A DNA stretch of 64,000 bases from Arthrobacter globiformis (GTDB taxonomy: Bacteria; Actinomycetota; Actinomycetes; Actinomycetales; Micrococcaceae): NCBI RefSeq assembly GCF_030818015.1, contig NZ_JAUSZX010000001.1, positions 4,216,001 to 4,280,000 on the forward strand. The letters run 5' to 3'. Both the position numbers and the translations under genes were made by a program. The first letter of the stretch is position 1; each line of letters starts with the position of its first letter. This document shows positions 8,911 to 17,312 of the stretch, in pieces. The notes under the pieces were generated by a model, which saw only the letters and a program-made list of their open reading frames with translations, made no database searches and had not been told where the DNA came from.

Positions 8911-9411
8911 ATGCCTCGTGTTGCACTCGCAGTCGCCGTTCTCGCCATCTACGTCTACGGACTGGTGGACGTTATCCGGACTGACAGGCATCTCACCCGC
9001 GGCTTTTCCAAGACAACCTGGATCATCATGGTTGCCCTCCTGCCGCTCATCGGCGCCGCGCTGTGGTTCCTGATCGGCCGGCCCCGCGCATCGGCTGTGG
9101 CCCAGCCCGTCTACCAGCACCACCCCACGGCCCCCGACGACGACCCCGACTTCCTGCGGAACCTCGAGCAGCGCCGCCGCCAGGCCGAGGCGGAGCGGCT
9201 CCGCAAGCTGAGGGACGACGCTGCGCGTAAGAACCAGGCCGACGGCGGCCCCCACCACACGGGCGCTACGGGCACAGGCAGCACGGGCGCAGCTCCGGGC
9301 ACCGCCGGCGGCAGTTCAGGCGCCAGCGGCCCGGCTGCAGATGAACCGGGTCCACGCAAGCCGGGCGCTGCGGGCGAGGCCAACGCCGAAGGCAACCCCG
9401 AGGCGAAGTAG
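8911..9411 (+). CDS. PLDc_N-domain membrane protein with disordered tail
   Basis: This 166-aa protein starts with a hydrophobic segment, a short loop (DVIRTDRHL), and a second helix ending WFLIGRPR. This is the PLDc_N (cardiolipin-synthase N-terminal) module found alone in many actinobacterial proteins. The rest is a charged coiled stretch (LEQRRRQAEAERLRKL) and a Gly/Ala/Pro/Thr-rich, probably disordered tail. No catalytic phospholipase motif is present. A TAGACT box (8899-8904) ends 6 nt before the ATG and there is no ribosome site, so the mRNA is likely leaderless. Confidence 0.75.
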   Translation: MPRVALAVAVLAIYVYGLVDVIRTDRHLTRGFSKTTWIIMVALLPLIGAALWFLIGRPRASAVAQPVYQHHPTAPDDDPDFLRNLEQRRRQAEAERLRKLRDDAARKNQADGGPHHTGATGTGSTGAAPGTAGGSSGASGPAADEPGPRKPGAAGEANAEGNPEAK

Positions 9412-9432
9412 CAGCCACCCCGCGCCGTTTCG

Positions 9433-9512
9433 CCAAAAAGGCCGCCCAGCAGCAAGCTAAGCGGCCCTTTTCGGTAAATCGACGAGCCCTCGCGGCCCTT
9501 TTTGGTAAATCG
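9433..9512. terminator. Convergent-gene terminator region with a 21-bp direct repeat
   Basis: A CCAAAAAGGCCGC segment (9433-9445) is nearly complementary to two downstream copies of GCGGCCCTTTTYGGTAAATCG (9461-9481 and 9492-9512, one mismatch apart). Either copy can form a GC-rich hairpin followed by T runs. The region lies between the PLDc_N gene and ccsB, which converge. Termination is inferred from this geometry. Confidence 0.55.
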
Positions 9513-9529
9513 CAGAAGCCCCGGAACGC

Positions 9530-10642
9530 CTACAGCCCCGAGTACGAGTGCAGGCCGTTGAAGAACTGGTTCACGATGGTGAAGTTGAAGACCACGCACA
9601 GGTAGCCCACGATCGACAGCCAGGCGGCGCGGGTGCCGGTCCAGCCGCGGGTGGCGCGGGCGTGCAGGTAGCCGGCGTAGACCACCCAGATCACGAACGT
9701 CCAAACTTCCTTGGTGTCCCAGCCCCAGAACCGGCCCCATGCCTTCTCGGCCCAGATCGCGCCGAACATGAGGGTGAAGGTCCAGCCGATGAAGGCGATC
9801 GCGTTGATGCGGTAAGACAGGTTCTCGAGGCTCAGCGCGGAGGGCACCAGGCGCATGAAGCCCAGCTTGTCGGCGCCCCCGGCCGCGATGGTCTTCTGCC
9901 GGTGCGACTGGACCAGCTGGAGCGCGGACATCGCGAAGGTCAGGGTGAACAGCGCGGAGGACAGCACAGCGATGGACACGTGGATGATCAGCCAGTAGCT
10001 CTGCAGCGCGGGCACCAGGTGGCCGACGGGAGTCCAGAACGCCACGGACGCGGCCACCAGCATGATGATCACCAGGCCCACCACGAATGTGCCGAGGAAG
10101 CGCAGGTCGCGGCGGACCAGCACCGCGAGGAACACGGCCGCGGCCACGAAGGCGCCGGTGGTGAGGAACTCGTACATGTTGCCCCACGGCACACGGCCGG
10201 CGCCCACCGCGCGGGTGAGCACGGCGGCGGCGTGGATCGCGGCACCCAGGACGGTCAGTGCCACGGCCACGCGCGCAGGTGCGCGGCGTTCGCCGTAGCG
10301 CATGCTGTCGTCGGCGGTCTGGCCGGCGGCACCGTTCGCGGTCCCGGAGGCGTATGACGACGGCCGCTCGGCGCGGTCTGCCGGTCCGGACAGGCGGTCC
10401 TCACCGCTGCCCGCGGTCCGCGACGTGGTTGACCCTGCGGACGCGCCCGCCGCCACCGGAACCTTGGCGGACGTGTCCGCCGACGTGCCGGCAGCAGCAG
10501 CCTTGAGGTCAACCGACTTCAGGGCCTTGCTGCTCCTGGCCAGGTCCCACGCGAACGCGATGAAGGCGACGGTGTAGGTGCCGGCCGCCAGCAGCATGAA
10601 GAGCTCGCTGTACTGGCCCATGGTCTCGTTGATGGGAAACAT
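9530..10642 (-). CDS. ccsB: Cytochrome c biogenesis haem-handling protein CcsB/ResC
   Basis: With ResB this protein forms the system II cytochrome c synthase, which carries haem across the membrane and attaches it to apocytochromes. The 370-aa polytopic protein has the haem-handling motif WGRFWGWDTKEVW and several conserved histidines (for example LIIHVSIAV and YLHARATRGWTG). A roughly 60-residue Ala/Ser/Thr-rich cytoplasmic insertion follows the first helix. It is the last gene of the operon; its ATG overlaps the resB stop by one base (TAATG), which indicates translational coupling. Confidence 0.92.
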   Translation of the reverse strand: MFPINETMGQYSELFMLLAAGTYTVAFIAFAWDLARSSKALKSVDLKAAAAGTSADTSAKVPVAAGASAGSTTSRTAGSGEDRLSGPADRAERPSSYASGTANGAAGQTADDSMRYGERRAPARVAVALTVLGAAIHAAAVLTRAVGAGRVPWGNMYEFLTTGAFVAAAVFLAVLVRRDLRFLGTFVVGLVIIMLVAASVAFWTPVGHLVPALQSYWLIIHVSIAVLSSALFTLTFAMSALQLVQSHRQKTIAAGGADKLGFMRLVPSALSLENLSYRINAIAFIGWTFTLMFGAIWAEKAWGRFWGWDTKEVWTFVIWVVYAGYLHARATRGWTGTRAAWLSIVGYLCVVFNFTIVNQFFNGLHSYSGL

Positions 10643-12372
10643 TACTGGTCCTTCTTCGGCTCAGGCGAGCCTGCTGGTGAGGAGTTGGAAGGTGCTGTTT
10701 CGGTGTTGTCGGCGTCCAGGTTCCACTTGCCCGCCAGGAGGCCGCGCAGCGTTGCGGCCTCGCCGGCCAGCCTGTGGTCCTCGCCGCGGGCCAGCAGGCC
10801 GTACTCCACCATGGTCCTGCCGTCCTCGTGGGTGCCGGTTCGGACCCAGACGCGGCGGCGGTTCACGTAGAGGGAGACGATGAGTCCGGCCACGGCAAGC
10901 AGCGCGAAGATGAGGGCCGACAGCTGCCCGGGATTGTGGTGGATGTCCACGCCGACGTACTTCTTCACGCCGTCGAACGTGATGGAGCCCTTGCCGTCGG
11001 GCAGCGTGTATGTGTTGCCAGGTGCGAGCGTGATGCCGCCCGCTTTGAGGTTCCGGCCGTTGAGTTCCTTGAGGTTCTTGACGTCGAGCTCAAAGACGTT
11101 CTGCGGGGCCCCCTTGTCCAGGCCAAGGTCGCCGTAGTACGAGTTCAGGTTCAGCTGCGGGTTGATGAGGTCCGGGTCGCCGCTGAAGGAGATGCCCTTC
11201 TCGGTCACGAAGGCCGTGGGGAGGAAGAATCCGGCGAAGCCCAGTTGGTCGGGCTTGGCATCGGGGACCTTGATCACCACGGAGGAGTAGTAGTTCTCGC
11301 CCTGCAGCTTGGCCACCACGGGGCCCTGCATGGCCACGTTGCCGTTGCCGTCGCGGACCGTGATCACCGGGGCGTAGCCGTTGCCCGTCAGGTAGATGCT
11401 GGTGCCGCCGAGCGTGACGGGGTCGTTGACCTTGAGGACTTCCTTCTTGGCCGGCGCCCCTGGGTTTTCCTTGGTGGTCACATCCGCCGTGAAGTCAATG
11501 GGCTGGCCGAACTTGCCCTGGGATTCGCGGTCGAACGTGGCCTGGAACTTGTCCAACTGGATCGAGTACGGCTGGAGCTGGCTGCTCTGGAAGTTGGTGC
11601 CGGGCGTGAACTGGTCGTAGCCCACGAGGGTGTTCACGAAGGTGTCACCCTCAACCAGGATCCGCTGGCCGCTGTAGCCGAAGAGCCCGCCGACCGCCAC
11701 GGACACCAGCACGCCGATCAGCGACGTGTGGAAGACGAGGTTTCCCACTTCCCTCAGGAAGCCGCGCTCGGCCCCCAAAGACGGCCGCGCGCCGTCGTCG
11801 TGCCTTACCTCAACGCGGTATCCGCGTTTCTTCAGCAGCGCCGCTGCGTCTTCAATGGCGTCCGACGCCGGGATGCCGGCGTCCGCGGGCACCACCAGGG
11901 TGCCGTACTCGGGCAGGCGGGACAGGCGCTTCGGGGTGCGCGGCGGCTGCGAGCGCATGGCCCTGTAGTGGGCGATGGCGCGGGGCACCACGCAGCCGAT
12001 CAGCGAGATGAACAGCAGGATGTAGATGGCCGAGAACCAGGCCGAGGAGTAGACGTCGTACAGCTGCAGGGAGTCCAGCAGCTGGCCGTAGTCCGGGTGG
12101 TCCTTGATGTACTGCGTGACCACGGACGGGTTGGCCGGCCGCTGCGGGAACAGGGATCCGGGGACCGCGGCCACCGCCAGGAGCAGCAGCAGGAACAGCG
12201 CGGTGCGCATGCTGGTCAACTGGGTCCAGGCCCAGCGGAGCATGCCCACGAAGCCCAGGGACGGAACGGCGGCCCCGGCCTTGGCAGCCTTCACGGCGTC
12301 CTTTTTGGCAGGCCCGGGCTGCGGGACGTCCTCGGCCGGGGATTTCTCGGTTGACTTCACACGCTCGCTCAT
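10642..12372 (-). CDS. resB: Cytochrome c biogenesis protein ResB
   Basis: ResB (Ccs1) is the partner of CcsB in system II cytochrome c maturation, with three N-terminal helices, a large extracytoplasmic domain and one C-terminal helix. The 576-aa protein shows this pattern: hydrophobic segments near residues 40-65, 110-130 and 210-235, then a long polar domain, then a helix around LSALIFALLAVAGLIVSLYV. A reading frame extends to 12435, but I place the start at the ATG at 12372, which overlaps the ccdA stop in the classic ATGA arrangement and begins MSERVKSTEKS. Confidence 0.92.
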   Translation of the reverse strand: MSERVKSTEKSPAEDVPQPGPAKKDAVKAAKAGAAVPSLGFVGMLRWAWTQLTSMRTALFLLLLLAVAAVPGSLFPQRPANPSVVTQYIKDHPDYGQLLDSLQLYDVYSSAWFSAIYILLFISLIGCVVPRAIAHYRAMRSQPPRTPKRLSRLPEYGTLVVPADAGIPASDAIEDAAALLKKRGYRVEVRHDDGARPSLGAERGFLREVGNLVFHTSLIGVLVSVAVGGLFGYSGQRILVEGDTFVNTLVGYDQFTPGTNFQSSQLQPYSIQLDKFQATFDRESQGKFGQPIDFTADVTTKENPGAPAKKEVLKVNDPVTLGGTSIYLTGNGYAPVITVRDGNGNVAMQGPVVAKLQGENYYSSVVIKVPDAKPDQLGFAGFFLPTAFVTEKGISFSGDPDLINPQLNLNSYYGDLGLDKGAPQNVFELDVKNLKELNGRNLKAGGITLAPGNTYTLPDGKGSITFDGVKKYVGVDIHHNPGQLSALIFALLAVAGLIVSLYVNRRRVWVRTGTHEDGRTMVEYGLLARGEDHRLAGEAATLRGLLAGKWNLDADNTETAPSNSSPAGSPEPKKDQ

Positions 12373-13127
12373 CAGATCGGCAACTTCACATCGGTTTGGA
12401 ACCAGTACTGCAACTCGGTGACCCAGGTTCCCCACAGACCCGTGGCCATCAGGATGCCCAGGACAATCAGGACGCCGCCGCCCGTGCGCTGGATGGCCAG
12501 CCGGTGCTTGCGGAAGAAGGACATCACGCCCGCGCCGCGTCGGACCGCCAGGGCGATCAGCAGGAACGGGATGCCCAGCCCCAGGCTATAGACGAAGGCC
12601 AGGAATGCGCCCTTCGCGGCGGAGGAACCGCCGGAGAGGCTCAGCAGCTGGACGGCGGAGTAGGTGGGGCCGATGCATGGTGCCCAGCCGAGGCCGAACG
12701 TGATTCCCAGCAGCGGCGCGCCCCAGAGGCCTGCCGGCGGTTTCGCGTGGATCTTGGCATCGCGCTGGAACCAGGAGAAGCCGCCCATGAACACCACGCC
12801 CATCAGGATCACGAGGACCCCCAGGATCTGTGTGACCCACGCGTTCTGCCCGCCGGAGATCAGGGAACCCAGCTGCCCGAACGCACCGCCGAGCAACACG
12901 AAAATCACCGAGAAGCCGAGCACGAACAGCCCGATGCCCGCCAGCATGCGGCCGCGCTTCTGCTTCTGCAGGTCAACGCCCGTGAGCCCCGTGACGTAGC
13001 CCAGGTAGCCGGGCACCAGCGGGAGCACGCACGGCGAAAGGAAGGACACGAGTCCGGCCAGCAGCGCCACGGGGATGGCAAGCAGGAGCGAACCGTTCAG
13101 GATGGCTTCGGCGAAGGGACTGTTCAC
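12372..13127 (-). CDS. ccdA: Thiol-disulfide transporter CcdA
   Basis: CcdA passes electrons from cytoplasmic thioredoxin across the membrane so that ResA can reduce the CXXCH motif of apocytochrome c. The 251-aa protein has six hydrophobic helices and the conserved first-helix motif SFLSPCVLPLVPGYLGYV with one redox cysteine; the second lies in GLGWAPCIGPTYSA. It sits 6 nt after resA and overlaps resB by 4 nt in one operon. Confidence 0.93.
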   Translation of the reverse strand: MNSPFAEAILNGSLLLAIPVALLAGLVSFLSPCVLPLVPGYLGYVTGLTGVDLQKQKRGRMLAGIGLFVLGFSVIFVLLGGAFGQLGSLISGGQNAWVTQILGVLVILMGVVFMGGFSWFQRDAKIHAKPPAGLWGAPLLGITFGLGWAPCIGPTYSAVQLLSLSGGSSAAKGAFLAFVYSLGLGIPFLLIALAVRRGAGVMSFFRKHRLAIQRTGGGVLIVLGILMATGLWGTWVTELQYWFQTDVKLPI

Positions 13128-13133
13128 GGGAGG

Positions 13134-13745
13134 TTACTCTGCCACGGCAGACTGGATGAGAGCTTTGAGCGTGCCCTTCTCGATCTCCCCCAGCACACGC
13201 GACGCCACCCGGCCCTGCTTGTCCACCACGAGCGTCGTGGGAACGGCGCCCGGGGGCACCAGACCGGACACCGTCAGCAGCACGCTGCCGTCCTTGTCGT
13301 CGAAGCTCGGGTAAGTGAGGCCGAAAGTCTTGTCGAAGGCGTCAGCCGTGGCCTTCTCATCACGCAGGTTCACACCGAAGAACTGCACGCCCTTGCTCTT
13401 GAACTCCTGGTGCAGGGCTTCCAGGGACGGCGCCTCCACCCGGCAGGGCGCGCAGGCTGCGAACCAGAAGTTCAGGACGGTGACCTTGCCCAGGAAGTCC
13501 TTGGGCGTCACGGAGGTGCCGTCAAACAGGGTGCCCTGGATCTGGATGCCGGACTTGCGTTCCGCTGCGGCGAACTCGGTCACCGAGCCGTCACCGGCCA
13601 CGTAGTTCTTGTTGTCCCCGGCCTTGGCCTGCTTGGCCAGGGCGTCCTCCTGGGCGCAGGCGGACAGGCCCAGCGTGATCGCTGTCAGGGCCAGGCCGCC
13701 GGCGGCGAGGACGCTGCGGCGGGAACTCTTGGGTGTTTCAGTCAT
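13134..13745 (-). CDS. resA: TlpA/ResA-like thioredoxin lipoprotein
   Basis: This 203-aa exported thioredoxin-fold protein probably keeps apocytochrome c cysteines reduced outside the membrane, fed by CcdA. The N-terminus has a twin-arginine-like SRRSVLAAGG and a lipobox LSAC at about residue 28. The redox centre is WFAACAPCR, an AACAPC version of the usual W-C-x-x-C. The frame extends upstream to 13928, but the ATG at 13745 is 2 nt after the preceding stop and gives a normal signal sequence. The order resA-ccdA-resB-ccsB is the standard actinobacterial arrangement. Confidence 0.9.
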   Translation of the reverse strand: MTETPKSSRRSVLAAGGLALTAITLGLSACAQEDALAKQAKAGDNKNYVAGDGSVTEFAAAERKSGIQIQGTLFDGTSVTPKDFLGKVTVLNFWFAACAPCRVEAPSLEALHQEFKSKGVQFFGVNLRDEKATADAFDKTFGLTYPSFDDKDGSVLLTVSGLVPPGAVPTTLVVDKQGRVASRVLGEIEKGTLKALIQSAVAE

Positions 13746-13747
13746 AA

Positions 13748-14413
13748 CTAGGCTCCGGGGGTGCTCGAGGCACCGGGAAGAAGGGCGGCGGCGGGTTCGC
13801 TGTACTCCACGCGCAGCAGGGTGCCGTCGTCGCCGAAAACCAGGGAGGTGAGGGAGGTCAGGGTGCATTCGCGTTTCCGCGGATCGTGCCAGAGGGGCTT
13901 GCCCTCCGCGCTGAGCCGGGTGGCCCAAATCGGAAGCTGGTGGCAGACCAGAATGGCTTCGGCACCGTCTCCGCCCAGCTCGATGGCCCTGGCGCGGGCT
14001 TCCTGCACGGCTTCGGTCACACGGGCCGCCTGCCGCTTATAGGGCTCGCCCCAGGACGGCCGGAAGGGGTTGATCAGGTGCGGCCAGTGCTTGGGTTTGC
14101 GCAGCTCGGCCTTGGTGACCTTCAGCCCTTCGAAGTGGTTTTCCGCCTCGATGATGCGGCTGTCGGTGTGGATGTCCAGTCCCAGCGCTTCCGCAGTGGG
14201 CTGGGCGGTTTCCTGGGCACGGGTGAGCGGCGACGCCACCAGGTACACGATGTTGGCGCCCCGGGAGACGCGTTCGCGGAAGTGCTCGGCGAGCGTCTGC
14301 GCCATCTGCCGGCCAAGTTCGGAGAGGTGGAATTCAGGCAGCCTGCCGTACAGGACACCTTCAGGGTTGTGGACCTCGCCGTGGCGGAGCAAATGGACAG
14401 TGGCTTGGGGCAT
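13748..14413 (-). CDS. Histidine phosphatase family protein
   Basis: This 221-aa protein belongs to the phosphoglycerate-mutase-like histidine phosphatases. The catalytic histidine is in HLLRHGEVHNPEG (RHG motif, about residues 10-12). Further motifs are SPLTRAQETAQP, with the phosphate-binding arginine, and LVCHQLPIWAT with the second catalytic histidine. The substrate is not predictable. It heads the cytochrome c maturation operon and is 2 nt from resA. Genes of this family often stand at this position in related actinobacteria, but a functional link to haem or cytochromes is not shown. Confidence 0.85.
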   Translation of the reverse strand: MPQATVHLLRHGEVHNPEGVLYGRLPEFHLSELGRQMAQTLAEHFRERVSRGANIVYLVASPLTRAQETAQPTAEALGLDIHTDSRIIEAENHFEGLKVTKAELRKPKHWPHLINPFRPSWGEPYKRQAARVTEAVQEARARAIELGGDGAEAILVCHQLPIWATRLSAEGKPLWHDPRKRECTLTSLTSLVFGDDGTLLRVEYSEPAAALLPGASSTPGA

Positions 14414-14512
14414 GTCTACCAGTTTCTCAAAGGGCAGGGGTAATGACGAAATCTTCTACACCAAGTAGAACTCAAAGATTTTTCAGAAAGTTCCCGGCCG
14501 GTGGAATAAAAG

Positions 14513-14561
14513 ATGCAAATGCATGTTTATACTGGATGCAGCAGTTAGTTGAGACTTCAAC
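14513..14561. promoter_or_regulatory. YceI promoter with two palindromes
   Basis: The 198-bp gap before yceI holds ATGCAAATGCAT (14513-14524, perfect 5-2-5 palindrome), a -10-like TATACT (14528-14533) 4 nt later, and GTTGAGACTTCAAC (14548-14561, perfect 5-4-5 palindrome) just downstream. Their positions flanking the probable -10 box fit repressor operators, possibly MarR-type. The regulator is unknown and no -35 box is evident. Confidence 0.45.
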
Positions 14562-14611
14562 AAAAGCTTCAACGATCACCAGTCCGACCACTTGATACAA
14601 GGAGAACCACC

Positions 14612-15160
14612 ATGGCACTTTCCACCGAGCTCACCCGCGGCACCTGGACCCTCGACAACTCCCACAGCGAGATCGCCTTCACCGTCCGCCACGCCGGCAT
14701 CAGCAAGGTCCGCGGCCAGTTCAAGGACGCCGCCGCTACCCTGAACCTCGCCGACGACGTCACGGCCAGCAAGGTCGAGGCCACCATCCAGACCGCCAGT
14801 TTCGACAGCGGCGACGCCAACCGCGACGGCCACGTCCGCGGCGAGGACTTCTTCGACGTCGAGAAGTTCCCTGAGATCTCCTTCGTCTCCAACGGCCTCG
14901 TTGCCAACGGTGACAGCTACGAGCTCCAGGGCGACCTGACCATCAAGGGCGTCACCCGCCCCGTCTCCCTCGAGACCGAATTCAACGGCGTTGCAGTGGA
15001 CCCCTTCGGCAACACCCGCGCCGGTGTTTCCGCCGAGACCACCATCAGCCGCAAGGACTTCGGCCTGACCTGGAACGCCGTGCTGGAAGCCGGCGGTGTC
15101 CTGGTCAGCGACAAGGTTGCCATCAACCTTGAACTGGCCTTCATCGCACCTGCAGCCTAG
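14612..15160 (+). CDS. YceI family protein (lipocalin-like isoprenoid-binding fold)
   Basis: This 182-aa protein has the YceI pattern: WTLDNSHSEIAFTVRHAGISK near the start, DANRDGHVRGEDFFDVEKFP in the middle, and LTIKGVTRPVSLE followed by ISRKDFGLTWN. Known members bind polyprenyl chains such as ubiquinone precursors in a lipocalin-like barrel. No signal peptide is present, so it is probably cytoplasmic. The ATG at 14612 is preceded by a good AAGGAG; an in-frame ATG at 14549 lacks one. A role in quinone or isoprenoid handling is inferred from the family. Confidence 0.88.
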   Translation: MALSTELTRGTWTLDNSHSEIAFTVRHAGISKVRGQFKDAAATLNLADDVTASKVEATIQTASFDSGDANRDGHVRGEDFFDVEKFPEISFVSNGLVANGDSYELQGDLTIKGVTRPVSLETEFNGVAVDPFGNTRAGVSAETTISRKDFGLTWNAVLEAGGVLVSDKVAINLELAFIAPAA

Positions 15161-15196
15161 GTTTCACGCAGGTCCGGCAGCCACGATTGCTGGAAC

Positions 15197-15239
15197 CCAA
15201 ACGCCCCGTCCGCGGACTTTCCGCAGGCGGGGCGTTTGG
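15197..15239 (+). terminator. Intrinsic terminator after yceI
   Basis: A perfect 12-bp inverted repeat (15197-15208 with 15228-15239, arm CCAAACGCCCCG) closes a 19-nt loop, 37 nt after the yceI stop. The T-rich tail is short. Confidence 0.65.
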
Positions 15240-15288
15240 CGTTCAGTCCTTCTGGAATTGGCAAAATCCCGGGTTTAAAGTGAGTCCC

Positions 15289-16119
15289 ATGAGCACCCCC
15301 AGCGATGAACCGGAGCCCCGTGATTCCGGGGCCGTGCCGCCGTCCGGCAGCGAACGTCCGACGCCGGAACAGCAGTTCCCCGGCCAAGAACCGGGACGCC
15401 CGACGCCGGGCCAGCAGTTCTCAGGTCAGCAACCCGACCAGCCGTACCCGACCCCGCCGGGACAGCCGACGCCGGAACAGCAGTTCCTCGGTCAGCAACC
15501 CGACCAGCCGTACCCGACCCCGCCGGGACAGCCGACGCCGGAACAGCAGTTCCTCGGTCAGCAGCCGGACCAGCCGGGCCAGCCGGCGCCGGGACAGCAG
15601 TTTCCGGGTCAGCAGCCGCCCGCCGGTGGTGGCCGGTTCGCCTTCGAAATGCCGGCAGACCGGCCGCGGAACTTTAGCGAGGTTCTGCCACGCGGCGGCT
15701 TCTCCGGCCTCTTCGACGTGACGGGTCTGCCCACGGAGCTCAGGGTGTCCTACTGGATCTGGGTGATCGGCGGCCTGCTAGGGCTGCTGGGCGGTGTGAT
15801 CGGCATTTTCGGCGTGCTGGTGCTCTTCGCGATCATCCCGGGCGTGGCCATTCTCGTGTTCCTGCTCGTCCTCGTGGCCCTGGCTGTGGCTGCCGCGGAG
15901 ATTGTCCTGGCCCTGAAGCTGAAGGAAGGCAAGGAGTGGGCGCGGCTGGCTCTGACCATCGTGGCCGGGGTGTCACTGCTGCTGGCCATCATCAGCTCCA
16001 GTTTCCCCGCGGGCCAGGACGGGAACTGGCTGGGCTTCCTGGTCAGCCTGGTGGCCACGGCGCTGATGTGGGTGCCCAACTCGCAGAACTGGTTCGCTGC
16101 CGGACGGGGCCGCCTCTGA
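15289..16119 (+). CDS. Membrane protein with Pro/Gln-rich repeat N-terminus
   Basis: The first 125 or so residues of this 276-aa protein are low-complexity and include two 22-residue units of the type PTPEQQFLGQQPDQPYPTPP. Three to four hydrophobic helices follow. A KLKEGKEWARLALT motif is shared with the next gene (VRKGKNWARILG), so the two are paralogues with diverged repeat domains. Function is unknown; the layout is a cytoplasmic disordered tail plus a small membrane domain. I use the ATG at 15289, which has TAAAGT 7 nt upstream (leaderless), instead of the in-frame start at 15187 that lies inside the preceding terminator. Confidence 0.7.
   Translation: MSTPSDEPEPRDSGAVPPSGSERPTPEQQFPGQEPGRPTPGQQFSGQQPDQPYPTPPGQPTPEQQFLGQQPDQPYPTPPGQPTPEQQFLGQQPDQPGQPAPGQQFPGQQPPAGGGRFAFEMPADRPRNFSEVLPRGGFSGLFDVTGLPTELRVSYWIWVIGGLLGLLGGVIGIFGVLVLFAIIPGVAILVFLLVLVALAVAAAEIVLALKLKEGKEWARLALTIVAGVSLLLAIISSSFPAGQDGNWLGFLVSLVATALMWVPNSQNWFAAGRGRL
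15466..15597 (+). repeat. 66-bp in-frame tandem repeat
   Basis: Two units with a period of exactly 66 bp (15466-15531 and 15532-15597) encode 22-residue Pro/Gln repeats. The first is a complete unit; the second diverges towards its end, and a partial unit precedes them. Confidence 0.75.
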
Positions 16120-16324
16120 CCGGCGCCCGGCAGGGACACTGATTTCATGGCCGGACAATTTCCCTGCCTGGCAGCGTTTCCGCAGGTTGGCAAGGCTTTG
16201 GAATACCTCTCCGGAATGATCCACCGCACACCCGCTGAGGGGTACGGTGGGAATGAACCATGCTGGGGAGGGCAGGCGTCTGAACCGGTAGCCGATTCAG
16301 ACGTCACTACGCAAAGGACCGCTC

Positions 16325-17221
16325 ATGAGCAATCCTCCAGTCCCGCACTCCAACGACCCCGGCTCCAACGAGCCCGACAACGGTACCCAGCCAGGCAACG
16401 GGCAGCCCCGCTACGGCCAGGACGCGCCCCAGTACGGGCAGAACGCACCCCAGTACGGCCAGAACGCGCCCCAGTACGGCCAAGGCGGACAGACCGGGCA
16501 AGGCGCGCCGCAGTACGGCCAGAACGCGCCCCAGTACGGCCAAGGCGGACAGGCCGGACAAGGCGCGCCGCAGTACGGCCAGAACACACCCCAGTACGGC
16601 CAAGGCGCACAGGCCGGACAAGGCGCGCCGCAGTACGGCCAGAACACACCCCAGTACGGCCAAGGCGGACAGGCCGAACAACCGCAGTACGGACAGTCCC
16701 CGTACGGCCAGAGCCCCTACGGGCAGTACCCGTCCGAACAGGCCCAGGCAGCAACCGGCGCCGGCGTTCCGAAGCTCGTGAACTATTCCTTCTGGATGAT
16801 CATCGCCGCAGGCGTCCTGTCCATCCTGTCCGTTCTGATCGCCATCCCCACCTTGGATGACCCGGCCATGCGGAGCACTTTCGAGGAGCAGCTGCGCGGC
16901 AGCGGCCAGAACATCGCGTTCGAGGACGTCAAGGGCTTCATCATCGGAACCATGGTGGTCTTTGCCCTAATCGGCGCCGGACTCTACGCACTGGTGGCCT
17001 TCAACGTCCGCAAGGGCAAGAACTGGGCCCGCATCCTGGGCACGGTCTTTGCAGCGCTCTCCGTGTTCACCCTCTTCCCGCTGGGCCTGAACACCCTGGT
17101 GGGCTTCCTCGGAATCGCCGCTATCGTGATGCTGTACCTCCCGGGGGCGGCACCGTACTTCCAGAAGCCGCAGCCGTTTGCCAACCCGTACTCGCAGCCG
17201 GGCGGCCCCTACGGCCGCTAG
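16325..17221 (+). CDS. Membrane protein with Gln/Tyr/Gly-rich (QYGQ) repeats
   Basis: The N-terminal 140 or so residues of this 298-aa protein consist of repeated GQNAPQYGQ-type units. Hydrophobic helices follow (NYSFWMIIAAGVLSILSVLIA, IIGTMVVFALIGAGLYALVAF and others), and the C-terminal tail is Pro/Gly-rich. The VRKGKNWARILG motif between helices matches its upstream paralogue. AAAGGA lies ahead of the ATG at 16325. The preceding 205 bp hold no gene I can support. QYGQ-rich tails resemble low-complexity sequences that self-associate, but no function is known. Confidence 0.7.
   Translation: MSNPPVPHSNDPGSNEPDNGTQPGNGQPRYGQDAPQYGQNAPQYGQNAPQYGQGGQTGQGAPQYGQNAPQYGQGGQAGQGAPQYGQNTPQYGQGAQAGQGAPQYGQNTPQYGQGGQAEQPQYGQSPYGQSPYGQYPSEQAQAATGAGVPKLVNYSFWMIIAAGVLSILSVLIAIPTLDDPAMRSTFEEQLRGSGQNIAFEDVKGFIIGTMVVFALIGAGLYALVAFNVRKGKNWARILGTVFAALSVFTLFPLGLNTLVGFLGIAAIVMLYLPGAAPYFQKPQPFANPYSQPGGPYGR
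16501..16680 (+). repeat. 60-bp in-frame minisatellite, three copies
   Basis: Three consecutive units of exactly 60 bp (16501-16560, 16561-16620, 16621-16680) differ at only a few bases and encode 20-residue QYGQ repeats. Shorter QYGQ units precede them from about 16420. Such near-identity suggests recent expansion and probable length variation between strains. Confidence 0.85.
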
Positions 17222-17312
17222 CCAAGGGGCGCTGCCTGTAAAGCGCAAGCGCCAGGCATCGGGAGCAAACAAACTTTCCCGCCAACGGGCGCGGATTCCT
17301 GGAACGCCGGAG

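Noticed and set aside
10774..12354. 526-codon plus-strand frame opposite resB
   Set aside because: Shadow of resB, which is supported by operon overlaps on both sides.
12351..13751. 466-codon plus-strand frame opposite ccdA and resA
   Set aside because: His/Gln/Arg-rich shadow of two well-identified genes.
16430..16690. Possible CRISPR-like array
   Set aside because: The repeats are in frame, contiguous without unique spacers and encode QYGQ units of a membrane protein.
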